From positions 124,001 through 188,000 of the forward strand of contig WHUZ01000107.1 in assembly GCA_015179045.1 (NCBI GenBank): a stretch of 64,000 nucleotides of DNA. The letters run 5' to 3'. The translations under genes were made by a program, and so were the position numbers. This DNA is from Kalaharituber pfeilii (Eukaryota; Ascomycota; Pezizomycetes; Pezizales; Pezizaceae). The notes below the pieces were generated by a model. It did no database searches, was not told where the DNA came from, and saw nothing but the letters and a program-made list of their open reading frames with translations. Shown piece by piece: positions 10,207 to 21,276 of the stretch (within the stretch, counting starts at the first letter, position 1; the number at the start of each line of letters is the position of its first letter).

Positions 10207-10922
10207 TTTTTTTTTTTTTTTTTTTTTTTTTTATATCATTACTCGCGTGCCGCCCTGGGGGCTATGGCGAGATTAGTTACATGAGATTAGATACATATGA
10301 AGGTAGAAGAAAAGGAATAAGAAAAGATCCTGTGTGTCTCCTATGCCCCTGCCCACTCCAAGATGTCTCTTAGTGGGTCTGTGTCCTTGCTCTTCGGAGG
10401 AGTGACCAAGTCTTGCATGCCCCCTGGCCACTTTCGTTTCCATGTCCTGCACCTAGTGACCACATGTTCAGTAGTCTCCTCCTCCTCCCCACACCATCGA
10501 CATTCTGGGCTGTCTGCTTTCCCGATTTCGTACTGCCATTTCCGTAGTAACTTGCCGCCCAGTATTCCTGCTAGTGTGGCTATGTGTCGACTTCCAAGTC
10601 TTGTCAAGGGACGGTAGCTGAGCCCTAGCCGGTTTCTCTCTGTGGCGCGCTGATGTCTCGAGGTTTGTCGTATCCCATCTTCTGTTATGGTTTCATCTTG
10701 GTAGGGGAGGCATGTGCCTATTTTCGCAGCTGTGTCTGCCTCGGTGTTCCCTTTGACTCCTATATGGGACTTGACCCACATCACTGCAACGTCCCAGTCA
10801 CCTCGGTCTGTTCTCGCTTTCCAGGCGTCTCTAACCAGTTTTGCCGGTCCTTTGTGGGTGGGCTCTCCCTGGGCGATCTTTAGGAGCTTGGATATCGATA
10901 CCTTAGAGTCGGTTATGATCAA
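10207..10922 (-). mobile_element. LINE family A, copy A2 (5'-truncated)
   Basis: Eleven-bp perfect TSD GGGCAATTCGG at 10196-10206 and 10923-10933. It holds poly(T), the family A tail, a 3' UTR and an uninterrupted C-terminal coding segment. Truncation falls inside RNase H. The intact frame and long A-tract mark it as young. Confidence 0.92.
10341..10922 (-). CDS. LINE A2 RNase H C-terminal half plus cysteine knuckle
   Basis: The frame runs from the 5' junction to a stop at 10341, about 193 codons. It begins at the third RNase H catalytic block (LIITDSKVSI), then VMWVKSHIGVKGNTEAD with the last catalytic Asp, then SYRPLTRLG, and CRWCGEEEETTEHVVTRC, a CX2CX8HX4C-type zinc knuckle usual at the C-terminus of RNase H-bearing fungal LINEs. 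It ends ILEWAGA. The first RNase H Asp and Glu are lost to truncation, so the product would be inactive even if made. Confidence 0.85.
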   Translation of the reverse strand: MIITDSKVSISKLLKIAQGEPTHKGPAKLVRDAWKARTDRGDWDVAVMWVKSHIGVKGNTEADTAAKIGTCLPYQDETITEDGIRQTSRHQRATERNRLGLSYRPLTRLGSRHIATLAGILGGKLLRKWQYEIGKADSPECRWCGEEEETTEHVVTRCRTWKRKWPGGMQDLVTPPKSKDTDPLRDILEWAGA

Positions 10923-10970
10923 GGGCAATTCGGTAGCCATATTGGCAGATGGCAGTTGCAGTGATTGTCT

Positions 10971-11027
10971 TTCTTTTTTTTTTTTTAATATCATTACTCA
11001 CATGCCGCCCTGTGGGCTATGGTGATA
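10971..11027 (-). mobile_element. family A 3' tail
   Basis: Poly(T), then AATATCATTACTCACATGCCGCCC...GGGCTATGGTGAT. No clear TSD was found. It may extend some tens of bases to the right as 3' UTR (TTAGGTACATGAGA resembles the 3' UTR of copy A2). Confidence 0.75.
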
Positions 11028-11939
11028 TTAGGTACATGAGAAATATGAGAAGTATAAAATGAAACATGAAAATCTTCATCAATATCCAATTGATGCGCCT
11101 CATCATCTGAGTTTTCTGTAGCCCAACTTTGACATTCCACATCAGGGTGACAAGAGGGTGAACAGGCACATAGGTCCCTTCTGCAGCCACACTGCTGACT
11201 TCTACATTCTCCTCGAAAGGAAGAGTTTGCTGAGAGTAAATCGAAGTGTCATCACGTTGAGACAAAGGGGGTGACAGTGAATATCTCGAGAGCTTCTGTA
11301 ACCAATTAGGATCTTATATACTTAATCTCTCTGTTCGCCAAGGGAGACAACAGGGGCAGCTACATTCTGGTTGTCAGTAGAGCAGCGATGAATCCGAATA
11401 TTCCACTCAGGTATGCAGAAAAATATATTCCGAATTGGGATTGCAGCCTGGGCAAGCCAGCACAAATATTGATGCGCCGGGCCATGCAGTTTTATGTGGA
11501 AGAAAGGACCGGCGTCGAACATCGAGTATTGGTTTGCCAGCTTTGATATGGGATATCTGGGGACGGAGAGCACTGGGGCTGCCCGAGGCTTGTATGTAGA
11601 GTGTGTAGTCAGCAGCTTTTAGCCTGCCCCAGGTATATGGGAGGCCCCTGCCATAGACGGGTGGCATGCATGAGGGGTTACGTGACCAAAATAAAAAAAG
11701 AGTGCGTACAAGCTTTTTTAAAAAAAGGATCAGGAATGCCATGGAATTTTATATTTCCCGTCGACTGTTCACATTGTGGATAAAGTTATGACCCTATTTA
11801 GCATACTGGGCCGGCACTCCGGGGAGCGATCAGTTGTTTTTTAGAATTTTTTTTTTTTTAAAAATAAAAACGGCAACCACGCTTGCAGCTGTTCATCATG
11901 AGAGGGCCCCTGGGGCAAAGTCCTTATAGCCCGACGACA
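11028..11939. other. no gene recognised; two worn family B tails
   Basis: Only short frames. Around 11650-11700 (plus) and 11845-11915 (minus) there are worn family B tails: CCCCTGCCATAGACGG...GGGGTTACGTGACC, and a poly(T) followed by CACGCTTGCAGCTGTTCATCATG. Confidence 0.5.
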
Positions 11940-12208
11940 GACACCTGTGCAAGTTACCTATAAAATTGTCCCCTATAAAAGCGAAAAGAAAACAAAACCT
12001 ATGACTTTCAGTGACATAGAGGAACCGCACAGCGGCAGTCTAATCCTCCAACAGAACAATCAAGTAGGAATACCCAGAAATCCGGTAGAAAACTTAAGCA
12101 GTCGTGTCCATTTCCTCCACGCCTCTCCCCTTCCCCTTACCGCCCAACCTTTGCTAGTGTTTGACTATCTGATTCTACCTCCTCTAGGTAGATAACAATC
12201 GAGCTGTG
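11940..12208 (-). repeat. repeat R2, copy 1 (ORF1-like remnant)
   Basis: Closely matches 14770-15060 (shared GAAAATC/TTAAGCAGTC.TGTCCAT and GTGTTTGACTATCTGATTCTACC blocks). In the better copy the minus strand encodes an ORF1-like domain related to the half-LINE protein. This copy lacks the middle of that domain and is cut by a micro-retroposon at 12209. Confidence 0.55.
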
Positions 12209-12281
12209 AAAAATTATCCCTCGCCATAGCCCCTAGCGCGGCACGCGAGTACTGATATGAAAAAAAAAAAAAAAAAAAAAA
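12209..12281 (+). mobile_element. family A micro-retroposon
   Basis: CTCGCCATAGCCCCTAGCGCGG...GTACTGATATG plus poly(A), between perfect 12-bp TSDs AATCGAGCTGTG at 12197-12208 and 12282-12293. Confidence 0.92.
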
Positions 12282-12405
12282 AATCGAGCTGTGGCCATCG
12301 GAAGAGGGACATCAGATTGACTAACAGGATTTCATTCTCATTTCGAAAAGGTAGCACTATGTCTTGCAAGAGATCTTGGTACAGTTGCATATATTGATCG
12401 AAGAA

Positions 12406-13754
12406 CTAATACTTTTCCCACCCTTGATCACTGTCTTCTCCGTCTTCCTCCTCCTCCTCCTCCTCCTCCTCCTCCTCTTGCTCTGCCCCCTTCTTCTCTT
12501 TTTCCTTACCTTGTTTTACCTGGTCTTCTGCGCTGCTTACCATATCAACAATTAGTGAGCGGCACGAGCTAGCTCGAGCCGAGCTGGAGGGTGAGCTCGA
12601 GCCAGCTCGTGAGTAAGTGAGCTCGGCTCGAGCCTGGATTGATTATATACATAATATTGACAAACTAAACTAAACTAAGCTAAATTTTCATCTTTCTCAC
12701 TACTATCAGCTAAATTGTGCATTTCGAAGTTGTTGGTAGGTCAGAATGAGCTCCAAGTCTCTAATTTTTACTATATTAGGTATTTACAGTTTATGAAACC
12801 TTGCACTGGCTAAGCATTTTAGCGAGCTGTCAAGAAAAACACAAGCATGATCTTGGCTCGTTTGAGCTCGAGCTGGCTCGGCTCGTGCCGCTCACTACCA
12901 ACAATCCGTACAAGATAGGTATTTCCATCTCCATCCTCAAAGTTTTCATACCGGATGCCATCAAGGTCCAGGTCCTGATGTACACCCACGTCATCGGTCT
13001 CCAATTCCCCGTCCACCAAGAAAACACCCTCACCATCTGCCTCGCCTCGGGTACCCAGCATAACCGTCCACTGGGTTTTACCTTGGGTCATTTGATGCGT
13101 ACGTTTCACAAACCGGAACTTGATTTTTCGGTAGAGGACAGCCCAAACAGTTTTCTCTCGAATTTCCATTTTTTCCAGCTCACCATTGACGCTGGATACT
13201 TGTCCTCCGAATTGAGTCGCGATTTCCGAAGCAAGGTTTGCACTACCAATGCTAATGAGAGCACTGGTTGGCACCAGCGCCCCTCGATGCTGGCCAAGTT
13301 TTGTTTGACCATTCAGCACTCGTAAGGTGTTTGCAGTCGCAAACCCAGCAATCATATATGCTGGGTGTGAGTATTTTGATTTTCCCGCAAGCCATTCCTT
13401 AACCGCTTCCTGTGCCAGAGCCTGTCGAAAGAATGCTTCACAGTTTCCTAGCTGCACTGTCTCTATCTCCAGAAGCTCGAAGCTTACTTTCAATGTACCT
13501 TTGCTGCCACTGGAAACCGAGAACACGCGGCTAAAGGCAAACGCAGCAGCGCGGTGTGACCCCGATGTGGTCACGTGGGTATGGGAGGAGATTTTCTGCC
13601 GAATTATGGCTTGATCGAGCAAAGTCGCGTCATAGGTCGGGTCCACGAACGAGTCGCATGGCCTTTGTATGTTAGAAACCAGTCGACCTAGGGGAACGGC
13701 GCTTGGCGGTAAGAGGTCAAGCGGAGAAAAGAACTCTTGGCGCCGGCCTGGCAT
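12406..13754 (-). pseudogene. unrecognised host gene with MITE-replaced C-terminus
   Basis: The open frame starts at the ATG at 13754 and runs 283 codons to 12906. There a hAT MITE (12553-12897) sits inside the coding region. Reading on into the MITE gives a 311-residue protein ending in 28 MITE-encoded residues. Across the MITE, keeping one TSD copy, the frame continues from 12552 to a TAG at 12406-12408. That adds a 48-residue acidic tail (KQGKEKEKKGAEQ, a Glu run coded by a CTC tract, then DGEDSDQGWEKY), so the original protein had 331 residues. The body has PLGRLVSN, a YDATLLDQAI segment, and alternating beta-like stretches (GTLKVSFELLEIETVQL). No transmembrane segment or known motif is recognised. 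Function is unknown. Confidence 0.75.
12553..12897. mobile_element. hAT-type MITE, copy 1
   Basis: 345 bp with terminal inverted repeats TAGTGAGCGGCACGAG/CTCGTGCCGCTCACTA and 8-bp flanks TCAACAAT (12545-12552) and CCAACAAT (12898-12905). Subterminal GAGCTCGAGC-type repeats fill the ends. It has no coding capacity. An 8-bp TSD and a 5'-TAGTG start are typical of the hAT superfamily. Confidence 0.93.
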
Positions 13755-14340
13755 TGCGGAGCTTCAAACTTTCAAATTCTAAAGCAATGATGTTGTCGGC
13801 TAATAATATTGGGAAACTGGAGAGTGATATGATGTATTGAATGAATAAAGTTCCGAAGCTGGTCAAACCCAGTTATAGCTACATAGATTCCATATCTTCC
13901 CCAGCCAGGGCTGACGCCAATTGGAATGCAGGGGCCACTTGCCTACAGTACGATCGGCAGACCACCCATGGCGGGTGTGAGAGCGGCTTTTGGAAGGGAG
14001 TGTACGGAGTGCCGTGTTGTACTGTAGCTATGTAGTTTCGTAACTGGCCTGGGATGGGCTGTTTTGGTGGCGAGACATGCATTCCAAGCGCACCCTGCAC
14101 CACATTTGAGTATCCTTCGATGGAGTCCTCTCAAATGTATGTCTTGGCGACTCCACAGGATAGGGTGGTAGCCTGAATGCGGGGCTCTGTTAACTTATCG
14201 CTGCCCGCTGGCGCGCCTGATCTGCGATGCATGTTAACACTGCCCCCCACTACTATAAATTGTCGCATTGACCGACAAATTGCAGCTTTTCCGCTCTGCA
14301 CATGAACACCTTTCATCACCCAATGTCATTTTGTCAATAT
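13755..14340. other. upstream of the 13754 gene; no gene
   Basis: Probable promoter side of the minus-strand gene. TATAAAT is present at about 14255 but too far away to be assigned. No coding signal was seen. Confidence 0.4.
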
Positions 14341-14354
14341 ATGAGGCCGGCGGT

Positions 14355-14438
14355 TTTGTTTTTTTTGTTATCACACTGAGCTGTTCGCCATGGCAGAGCG
14401 GTGTTCGATATTCCAGTGGTCAAAGGTGGCCATATCTT

Positions 14439-14473
<35 letters not shown>

Positions 14474-14525
14474 TTTTTTTCACGTAACCCCACTTGCAAC
14501 TGTTCGCCATGGCAGGGTCCCTAGA
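14355..14525 (-). mobile_element. two family B tails in tandem
   Basis: First, TTATCACACTGAGCTGTTCGCCATGGCAGAG (14368-14399), a worn tail. Then a 40-base poly(T)-rich run followed by CACGTAACCCC...CTGTTCGCCATGGCAGGG (14442-14520). TSDs are not clear. Confidence 0.65.
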
Positions 14526-14710
14526 CCGAAGTCCTCGTGGCCCGGCGACAGCCTGAGGCACCTGTGCAACTACCTACAAGACCATCCCCTGTAACTCGTC
14601 GGAGTCGAGGGACGGGGACCCATTGCAGGGGGTACTGCACCTCTTGGAGGAGCCGACATAGGGGAGTGATGACGGAAGGAGTGAGTGTACACAGTTGTTA
14701 TGTAATTAGA

Positions 14711-14764
14711 CATCGCCAGAGCCCGAGGGGCGGCAAGCGATTAATGAAATAAAAAAAAAAAAAA
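14711..14764 (+). mobile_element. family A micro-retroposon
   Basis: CATCGCCAGAGCCCGAGGGGCGGCAAGCGATTAATGAAAT plus 14 A. The loop bases differ from other copies, but the hairpin arms GCCC/GGGC are kept. No TSD was identified. Confidence 0.75.
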
Positions 14765-14769
14765 GCATA

Positions 14770-15117
14770 CAACAATACCATGACCTCGGTGATGCGGAGG
14801 AAACACAAAGCGAAAGCCCAAATCCCACAAGAGAACGATCAAGCATGAATACCCAAATATCCCCCAGAAAATCAAGCAGTCATGTCCATCTCCTCCACCT
14901 CCCTCCCCTTCCCCTTTCTGTCCACCTTTGTGATTCTTTCCCAGTCATACAGGCACGAGTGGTGCCATTTGCCTGATAACCGCACCTTCGCCGGTGTTTG
15001 ACTATCTGATTCTACCTCCCCCTCTAGGTAGATAACAATCGAGCTAGTCTTCTTTCCCTCCCTCCTTTCTTTATTCACCAGCCATCTTGCCGCGACAATC
15101 CTCTGATGACTGGCCAT
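14770..15117 (-). repeat. repeat R2, copy 2: ORF1-like domain
   Basis: The minus strand reads 81 residues: RIVAARWLVNKERREGKKTSS, then VIYLEGEVES, then VRLSGKWHHSCLYDWER. This is the same order of blocks as the half-LINE domain (GIRWL..., EEGKKTSS, VVYLE, VRLGGRWL, YEWDRG), so it is a divergent subfamily. No LINE tail or TSD is visible here. Confidence 0.6.
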
Positions 15118-15183
15118 ATCCGGTGATAGTGGGTTAATGTTCTCACTACGGGTTGATCTCGAAAATTGAAGGGAGATTTTACT

Positions 15184-15664
15184 TCAAAAAATTCCATTAC
15201 ATAAATCATTTAGATTTGTGCTCCAATCTGAAGTTAGATCGTTGTACTCATACGCAAAATTGCGGGGACCTGTATAGCCTTGGACGGAAGTGGTAGGAAG
15301 CGGTGGGGTCTCATTGGGATTTGCAAGGCCTGTACGGTAACTCATATCAGAGGGGAAGTGTGGATTCTTGATTAGCTTTTTTGGTTTCGTTGCATTATCG
15401 GGGCTGTGAGACGCCACTGCCCCCGTCAAGTGCACAGAAAATAAACAGAAACTGGAAATCAATTTTTTCCCCCTTGGCCATACAATATTGCAAATTGCTC
15501 CCTGTTTTGATGATGAGTTCAGGTTCTGCCTCGAGAGCCGCACATGGCCCTCTTGCAGCAACGATCTGCGTATTGCATCCGATGTCCTCTACTCCGGACC
15601 TCCCTGCACCATAATTGCCCACACAGTCAGCTCGGATTGATCGACATTGCTGTATGCGACACAA
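15184..15664 (-). CDS. weak candidate two-exon small gene
   Basis: Exon 15664-15485/4 reads ADCVGNYGAGRSGVEDIGC and EPELIIKTGSNLQY. A GT-AG pair (intron 15483-15417, 67 bp) keeps the frame into ASHSPDNATKPKK and ends NLNDLCNGIF at 15184. Phase agreement across a fungal-sized intron is the only support. The start is uncertain, and an earlier intron with GTAAGG near 15707 is possible. No family is recognised. It lies head-to-head with the TPR-CHAT gene, about 600 bp away. Confidence 0.25.
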
Positions 15665-16249
15665 CTGGCAGCATTGTTATTTATTGGTCGTCGATATTGA
15701 GCCTTACCATCAGCGCGAATAGTGCACATTGCAATACCTCAAGCTAGCTAGTTCACTTACACAAGGCCTTATCCGATTAGAGAATAGGTGAAATCAACAG
15801 TAATGTAAGATCTGAAAAGACTTTATGTAACGCATTACGGCACAATCAGTTGCAAGGTTCCACACAAGGCAAACTGAATCTGCTGTATGGGCCACCGTAT
15901 GGAGCCCTGTAACATAGAAAACTTGGAGGATCAAAACCCTACCCTTTTTGAGATTTACAGGAAGAGCGTTGATCTCAACGCTGTTTCCGTTCATTGACCT
16001 CCGGATTAAGTTATTAAATACTTGAGACGAGTATCTTCTGATCAATAGTGTACACGAGCTTCCACTGGCGATTCGCCATATTTTACAACACGTAAAAATA
16101 TTTCAATCTGATCTCACGGGTGGACAATATACGGGAAACAGGTATGTATATGCACAACGCACCCGATTGCTCCCGTCAACTAATTCTCTCTTTATGATAT
16201 CCTCAGGACCCTGGCTAATCACAAACGAGTTCATCACTCCTATTCCATC
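15665..16249 (+). other. 5' region of the TPR-CHAT gene
   Basis: Non-coding by eye. A pyrimidine-rich stretch (16180-16245, TCCTCAGGACC...CATCACTCCTATTCC) precedes the start codon, as is common in filamentous fungi. No TATA box could be fixed. Confidence 0.4.
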
Positions 16250-18294
16250 ATGGCCATGACCTCTACAAGTCCCACCAAGGCGTTGGGTGGTGCGAGTCTC
16301 AACAGCTTAAGCCAGCCGGAAGAAACACTTGGAGACCTTTTGTCAACCATGTGGCAATACAATGCTGACATCATGACAAATCTGCTGGGAAGCCGTGAAT
16401 TAGCGATCAGCACGATGTATGAAAACCTGAGAATGGGGTTATTTAGTTTGATACAGTACGGAAATGTCCTACACACATCTGGAGCCTTTTTCAAGCGCCT
16501 TGAGGACAGAGATGAGATGGACAAAATCGAAATGTACATTGAGAACCTTCGCAACAACTTTGTCAACGTTTATCCCGACAAAGAACAATTTGTACGAGGT
16601 TTGGAACTCACTCAAAAAGAGGTTACAAGAGCAGCGACCAAAGCAGCATTTCACCCCAGATTCTTGAACTATGTGATACAAGTCTTTGAACTCATCCAGG
16701 TCTTGTTGGAAGGAGTGGTGGGACTGGAAACGTGGGACACGGATTCTATCACCTTTTACACAAGACTTGTGCAGAGAACATTGACCGCCGCTTACTGGAT
16801 TCGATGGCGATGGTTCAATACGGAGATCCTCGGCGGAACCCCTCTTGATACGAAGGGAAAAGACGTTGTAACTGAAGACAATGAGAGGGACAAGGGTGGA
16901 AATATCTGCGACTTGGACACGGCGATTCAGCTGTTGAAACATCTGGTTGGCGAAGCAAATAATAATGACCCCGATGCAGAAGGGCAGCAAAGTATCGATA
17001 TGACCCAGCTTTCACTCCTCCTTCACGCCAGATACCAATATACGAGGAACGCCGAAGATCTGGAGGAGGGGTTAATGTGGGGTAAAGCCGGCATTGAGCT
17101 ATCTGCGGATATGCCCGGGGGAGAAGATACACCAGTGGGACTGCATTATTCATTACGAGACATGTGGACGCACTACAGTCTGGCAGTCATGGAGGGACAT
17201 AAATACGAGTACACACGGGACCCGAATGGTTTAGATGAAGCTCGTAATTTAGCGAAAGCAGCAGTTGATCGCATGTCTAACATGGGTAGTGCCATCTCTC
17301 CGCGGCAACGGGAACGAATACTCCTATGTAGCAAGAGTTTCGATCAACAAAACACCTCAAACGCCTCATGCACAAGAATGGAAGGGAGCTTTCCTCAGGT
17401 CCTTCCTGCACCTCCTTACGCGCTTCAACACAACAAGCGGGATCCATTACGAATATAGATCTTCTTGTTCGGTACTTTGAGGAGCAAATGGACCGCGATC
17501 CATCAAACGCCCAAATTAACTTATGGGCACTCGGTTACTTGTACCAAGCTCGGAATATGGCACACCAGTCCGGCAGTGGGTACATTTCCCTTGAAAATCT
17601 GTACCAAGAAGAGGCCTTGTTGAGACATATGCCGGACAAATTGGTACTTCCTTCTGGTGATTCCGTTGAGTTTCAAAGTGTCCATGTCCGTATGGGGGCC
17701 TACCGCAAGCTGTATGAGCAGACAAAAGATCCAAAGCATCGGGATGCCATGATCGCATTATATGAAGCTGATCGTCAATTGGATAAACTTGTCATCTACC
17801 ACCAGTATGAGAGCCATGCTAAAACAAGGTTTGATATGTTATTTCATATATCACAACTTTACTTGAATCGCTTTAAAAACGGGGGGCCGGCTCACGATAT
17901 TGAGAGCGCCATTGCAGTGGCCGCTGATGCAGTATGCAGTGTCGATGAAGGCGACGATGACAAGCCAGCCAAGAGGTTCATTGCGCTACTTCTTCCTCTA
18001 GCAGTAGCGATACTTGAAGAGAGATTAGACATCGATTTCAGGCGCTGGTGTCTTGAACAAAAAGGGATTGCAGAGGGCTTGATGTTGGGAGATGAGGAGT
18101 TCATGTCAGTAGACCGATATGAGTTCATTTACAGGCATGCATTGAGGAAGATGGTGGAGCCCGGCCTTGATGTTTCCGAACGACTGGAGGCAATCGTTGA
18201 GGTGGGAAACATGCTTTGGGGTGATGCGCCTATTGGGCAAAGTTTCCAAGAGAGCTTTTTCACAGACGCACCGCCTCGTACTGGGCAGATGCCT

Positions 18295-18298
<4 letters not shown>

Positions 18299-18325
<27 letters not shown>

Positions 18326-19467
18326 TTTCATTAATCGCATGCCGCCTCGAAGGCTATGGCGATGTTTTAGATACATAATGTGAAATGAGAATGAAAAGAA
18401 TAATATGAAAAACTGAGATATCCCCGCCCGCTCTAAGTCCCAAGTTTACTCTTTCCCCGCCCAGTCCAATATCTCCGCCATGTTGATGTCTTTGTCCGGA
18501 TGTGTGAGGCTTTCAGCCCCTCCTCTCATCCTCCTGAGCCAAGGGGCGCAATCGTTGGATATGTGCGTCAGGTTTTCCAGGGCTCTCCCGCACCATCGAC
18601 ACTCCGGTGAATCGGCTTGGCCTATGCGGTGTCTCCACTCCTTGAGGCCCTTGTTCCCGAGGATCCCTGCCAGGGTGGATAATCTTTTTCGGTTGTCGAT
18701 TGTCTGGAGGGGTCTGTATGATAGTCCCAGACGATTGCGTTCTTCTGCTCTGAGTCTTTTGGCTTCTTGTCTTATACCCGCCTCCGTGACCATTTCGTCT
18801 TCGTACTGGATGGCTGTGCTCGTCCTGGCTGCCTTGTCCGCCTTGGAGTTCCCGACTATCCCTATGTGGCTCTTGACCCACATGACAGCTGTGTCTAGGT
18901 CGCCGCGTCTGGTCCTCTCTTCCCATGCCTGTCGAACTGCCATGGATGAGCCTTCGGCGTTTGGGTCGCCGTTGGCTATCTTTTGTAGTCTGGAAATTGC
19001 TGTGCGCGAGTCGGTTAGGATCATGAGTTCCCCTTCGGTGTCGAGGGCCTTGCCAATTGCGATCATTTCTCCGTCGTTGACGGTGTTGCATCTGCCGAGG
19101 TATATGTACTCTTCCTGTCCGCGAGAGTGTGTTCCCGCCCCGGTGAGGTTGTCTATGCGGCTTCCGTCCGTGTAGACCCCTTTCCAACCTTCCTCTTCTT
19201 CGGCTTGAATGACTTCCTCCCATCTCTCCCGGCTCGTGTCGCTAGGGAGTGTGGGGAAGATATGTAGGGGGATGGGGGTCCGGTGGGAGAGATCGCCTCT
19301 TAGGTATATGGTGTCTGCGGAAGGGTCTAGGAGAGGTTCGTCGGGGAACCTCAGGGATCGGGCCTCGACGCGATCTCTTTCCCCCTTTGCGAAGGTTTGG
19401 ATCGATTCTAGGTTGACTATTCCCTCTACCGTGTCCCTTCTGGTACCCCAGGGGGCGCCTATGATGT
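18299..19467 (-). mobile_element. LINE family A, copy A3, in the CHAT gene
   Basis: Perfect 13-bp TSD CAGATGCCTGGTT at 18286-18298 and 19468-19480. It has 27 T as poly(A) complement, the family A tail, a 3' UTR and an intact C-terminal coding segment, 5'-truncated at the end of RT. It lies antisense to the host gene. The perfect TSD, long A-tract and open frame argue for a very recent insertion, possibly polymorphic between strains. Confidence 0.95.
18446..19466 (-). CDS. LINE A3 RNase H and cysteine knuckle
   Basis: About 340 codons, open from the 5' junction to the stop at 18446. Blocks in order: IIGAPWGTRRD (end of RT), NLESIQTF, GWKGVYTDGSRIDN (RNase H Asp), VNDGEMIAIGKAL (Glu), LMILTDSRTAI (Asp), VMWVKSHIGIVGNSKAD (Asp) and a C-terminal CRWCGRALENLTHISNDC knuckle. 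All four RNase H acidic residues are kept. Start codon, RT and endonuclease are missing because of truncation. Confidence 0.88.
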
Positions 19468-21276
19468 CAGATGCCTGGTTATATAGATGAAGGCGATTGC
19501 CTTTATGCCTTCAATACTGTGCTTGATTACCTGCCCACCACAGCTACTCTGAAGCTTCAAGACCATGCTTTTAGAAAGAGCCGAGATTGGGATCCGTTCG
19601 GCAAAATTCCTCTCCTTTACGCCAAAGTATCCGCAATGAGTTTGAGCAACGGAAAGCGAGTGAGTGACAGTTTGCGTCTGTTGGAGTCCACTAGATCGCC
19701 AATATTGGGAAATATTATTGAGTACAGGTCTCATATTGGGGCGTTGGAACGTACAGCACCAGACCTGGCTAGTGAGTGGGAAGCGCTCATGCTCGAACTG
19801 GATCGAGGATACACAGATCCCCTAAGTCTCCCACAAGATGAGCACACAACCTCACCAAGCTTGGAACATCAGGGGCAAGGCCCGCCGCAAAGCATTCTCC
19901 AAATGGATACTAACGCAACACCTAAGCTCCTGAAGAGACGCCGTTATGTTAGGCGGATGCAGAAAGTTCTGGGAACAATCCGGGAGATTCCTGAATTCCA
20001 ACGGTTCCTCATGCCTCTCAGCGAAGACGAGTTTGGTCCGTGGGCAATCAAAGCAGCGGAAAAGGGTCCAATTGTTGTTATAAATGTAAACGAGGTGGGA
20101 CAACACGCAATATTGGTCACATCGAGGGGCATGAAATCGATCGCGCTTGACGTCACAGTAGAGGAGACCACAAAACACATGCAGCTCCTTGACTCTTCCC
20201 TCCATGACATGAACCCAAGTGAGGCCAGTCTCAAGCTTCGATCTGTACTGCGTTGGTTGTGGGAGAAATTTGTATCAGTAGTGTTTCGAGGCCTCGGCAT
20301 CTTGAAGACCAAAAAACACAAAGGTAAAGGTAAGTGCAAGGAAGAACCGATATGCAATGTTGTTCCCAAATTACTCCCACGAGTATGGTGGATTGGCGTA
20401 GGAGCTCTAGCTCGAGCTCCTTTTCACTCTGCTGGTATCTACACATCGGTCCGTGAAAATGCAGACTATGCGGCGATGTATTGTATCTCGTCCTACACCC
20501 CATCAATCAAAGCACTTGTCCACTCCCGAATCAACCAGGCAGCTGCGGCAACTCATGTTGCATCCCCACCACACGAAGAAATAGACATTACGAAGTTACC
20601 AGGGCCCAGTTCTCGGGATAAAGTGTTGCTCGCCACAATGCCAACAACTCCGCCAGCGACAGTTGGGGCCGAGAAAGAGTTACCAGATTTAAAGGTTGAA
20701 GCGGAGGCTGGTGAACTCCAATCTCTTGTTCACAAGCTCGGCTTTGAGTGTACAAATCTTGCCTCCGCCTCCGCTCAAGACGTCCTGGAACGTCTCCCAT
20801 CGCACAATATCGTGCATTTCGCATGTCATGGTGTTGTACACGCTACAGACCCTTTGGCCAGCTGCCTGCTCCTTGAAAAGCCTGCACCCCAGGCAGGTGG
20901 TACTTCGGTACAAGACAGGTTGGAGGTCCGAGATATTATCGCAGTCCGCCCTGCGAAGGATGTTTCTCGCCCCCTACGTGTTGCTTATTTGTCTGCATGT
21001 TCGTCCGCCTGTGACCTCTCCGCTGATGCAGTAAACGAATCGCTACACATTGCGAGCACTCTGCAACTAGCAGGATTTGATAATGTGATAGGAACTCTCT
21101 GGGATAGTTATGATGAGGCGTGTGCAGAGGTTGCTAAACAGTTTTATAAGTTCTTGTTACAAGAAGATGTTGGGCCTGCTGAAGCATTGCATATGGCTGT
21201 GGAAACGGTGAGGAGGGAGGAGAAATATTGGAGCATGCCCCGAGCTTGGGCTGGCTTCATCTGTTGGGGCGCTTGA

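Larger units (their letters stand above)
16250..21276 (+). pseudogene. TPR-CHAT protein gene split by a LINE
   Basis: The ATG at 16250 opens a long frame. A likely 71-bp intron (17328-17398, GTAGCA...CTCAG) joins it in phase to the frame that runs to 18298; a simple frameshift is the alternative. At 18299-19467 a minus-strand LINE is inserted. With one copy of its TSD kept, the frame resumes at 19481 and ends at 21276. The uninterrupted product would be about 1257 residues: TPR-like helices in the middle (YQYTRNAEDLEEGL, YEYTRDPNGLDEA) and a C-terminal CHAT domain. The CHAT dyad is present: His at 20827-20829 (VHFACHG) and Cys at 20998-21000 (YLSACSSA). CHAT domains are caspase-clan proteases, and in fungi TPR-CHAT proteins are suspected in regulated cell death or non-self response; that role is inference here. 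As it stands the gene cannot make the CHAT half. Confidence 0.88.

Noticed and set aside
17265..17480. Third reading frame through the CHAT gene (RSFLHLLTRFNTTSG) as evidence for a frameshift rather than an intron
   Set aside because: The 71-bp GT-AG intron fits both frames and phase; I kept the frameshift as an alternative only.
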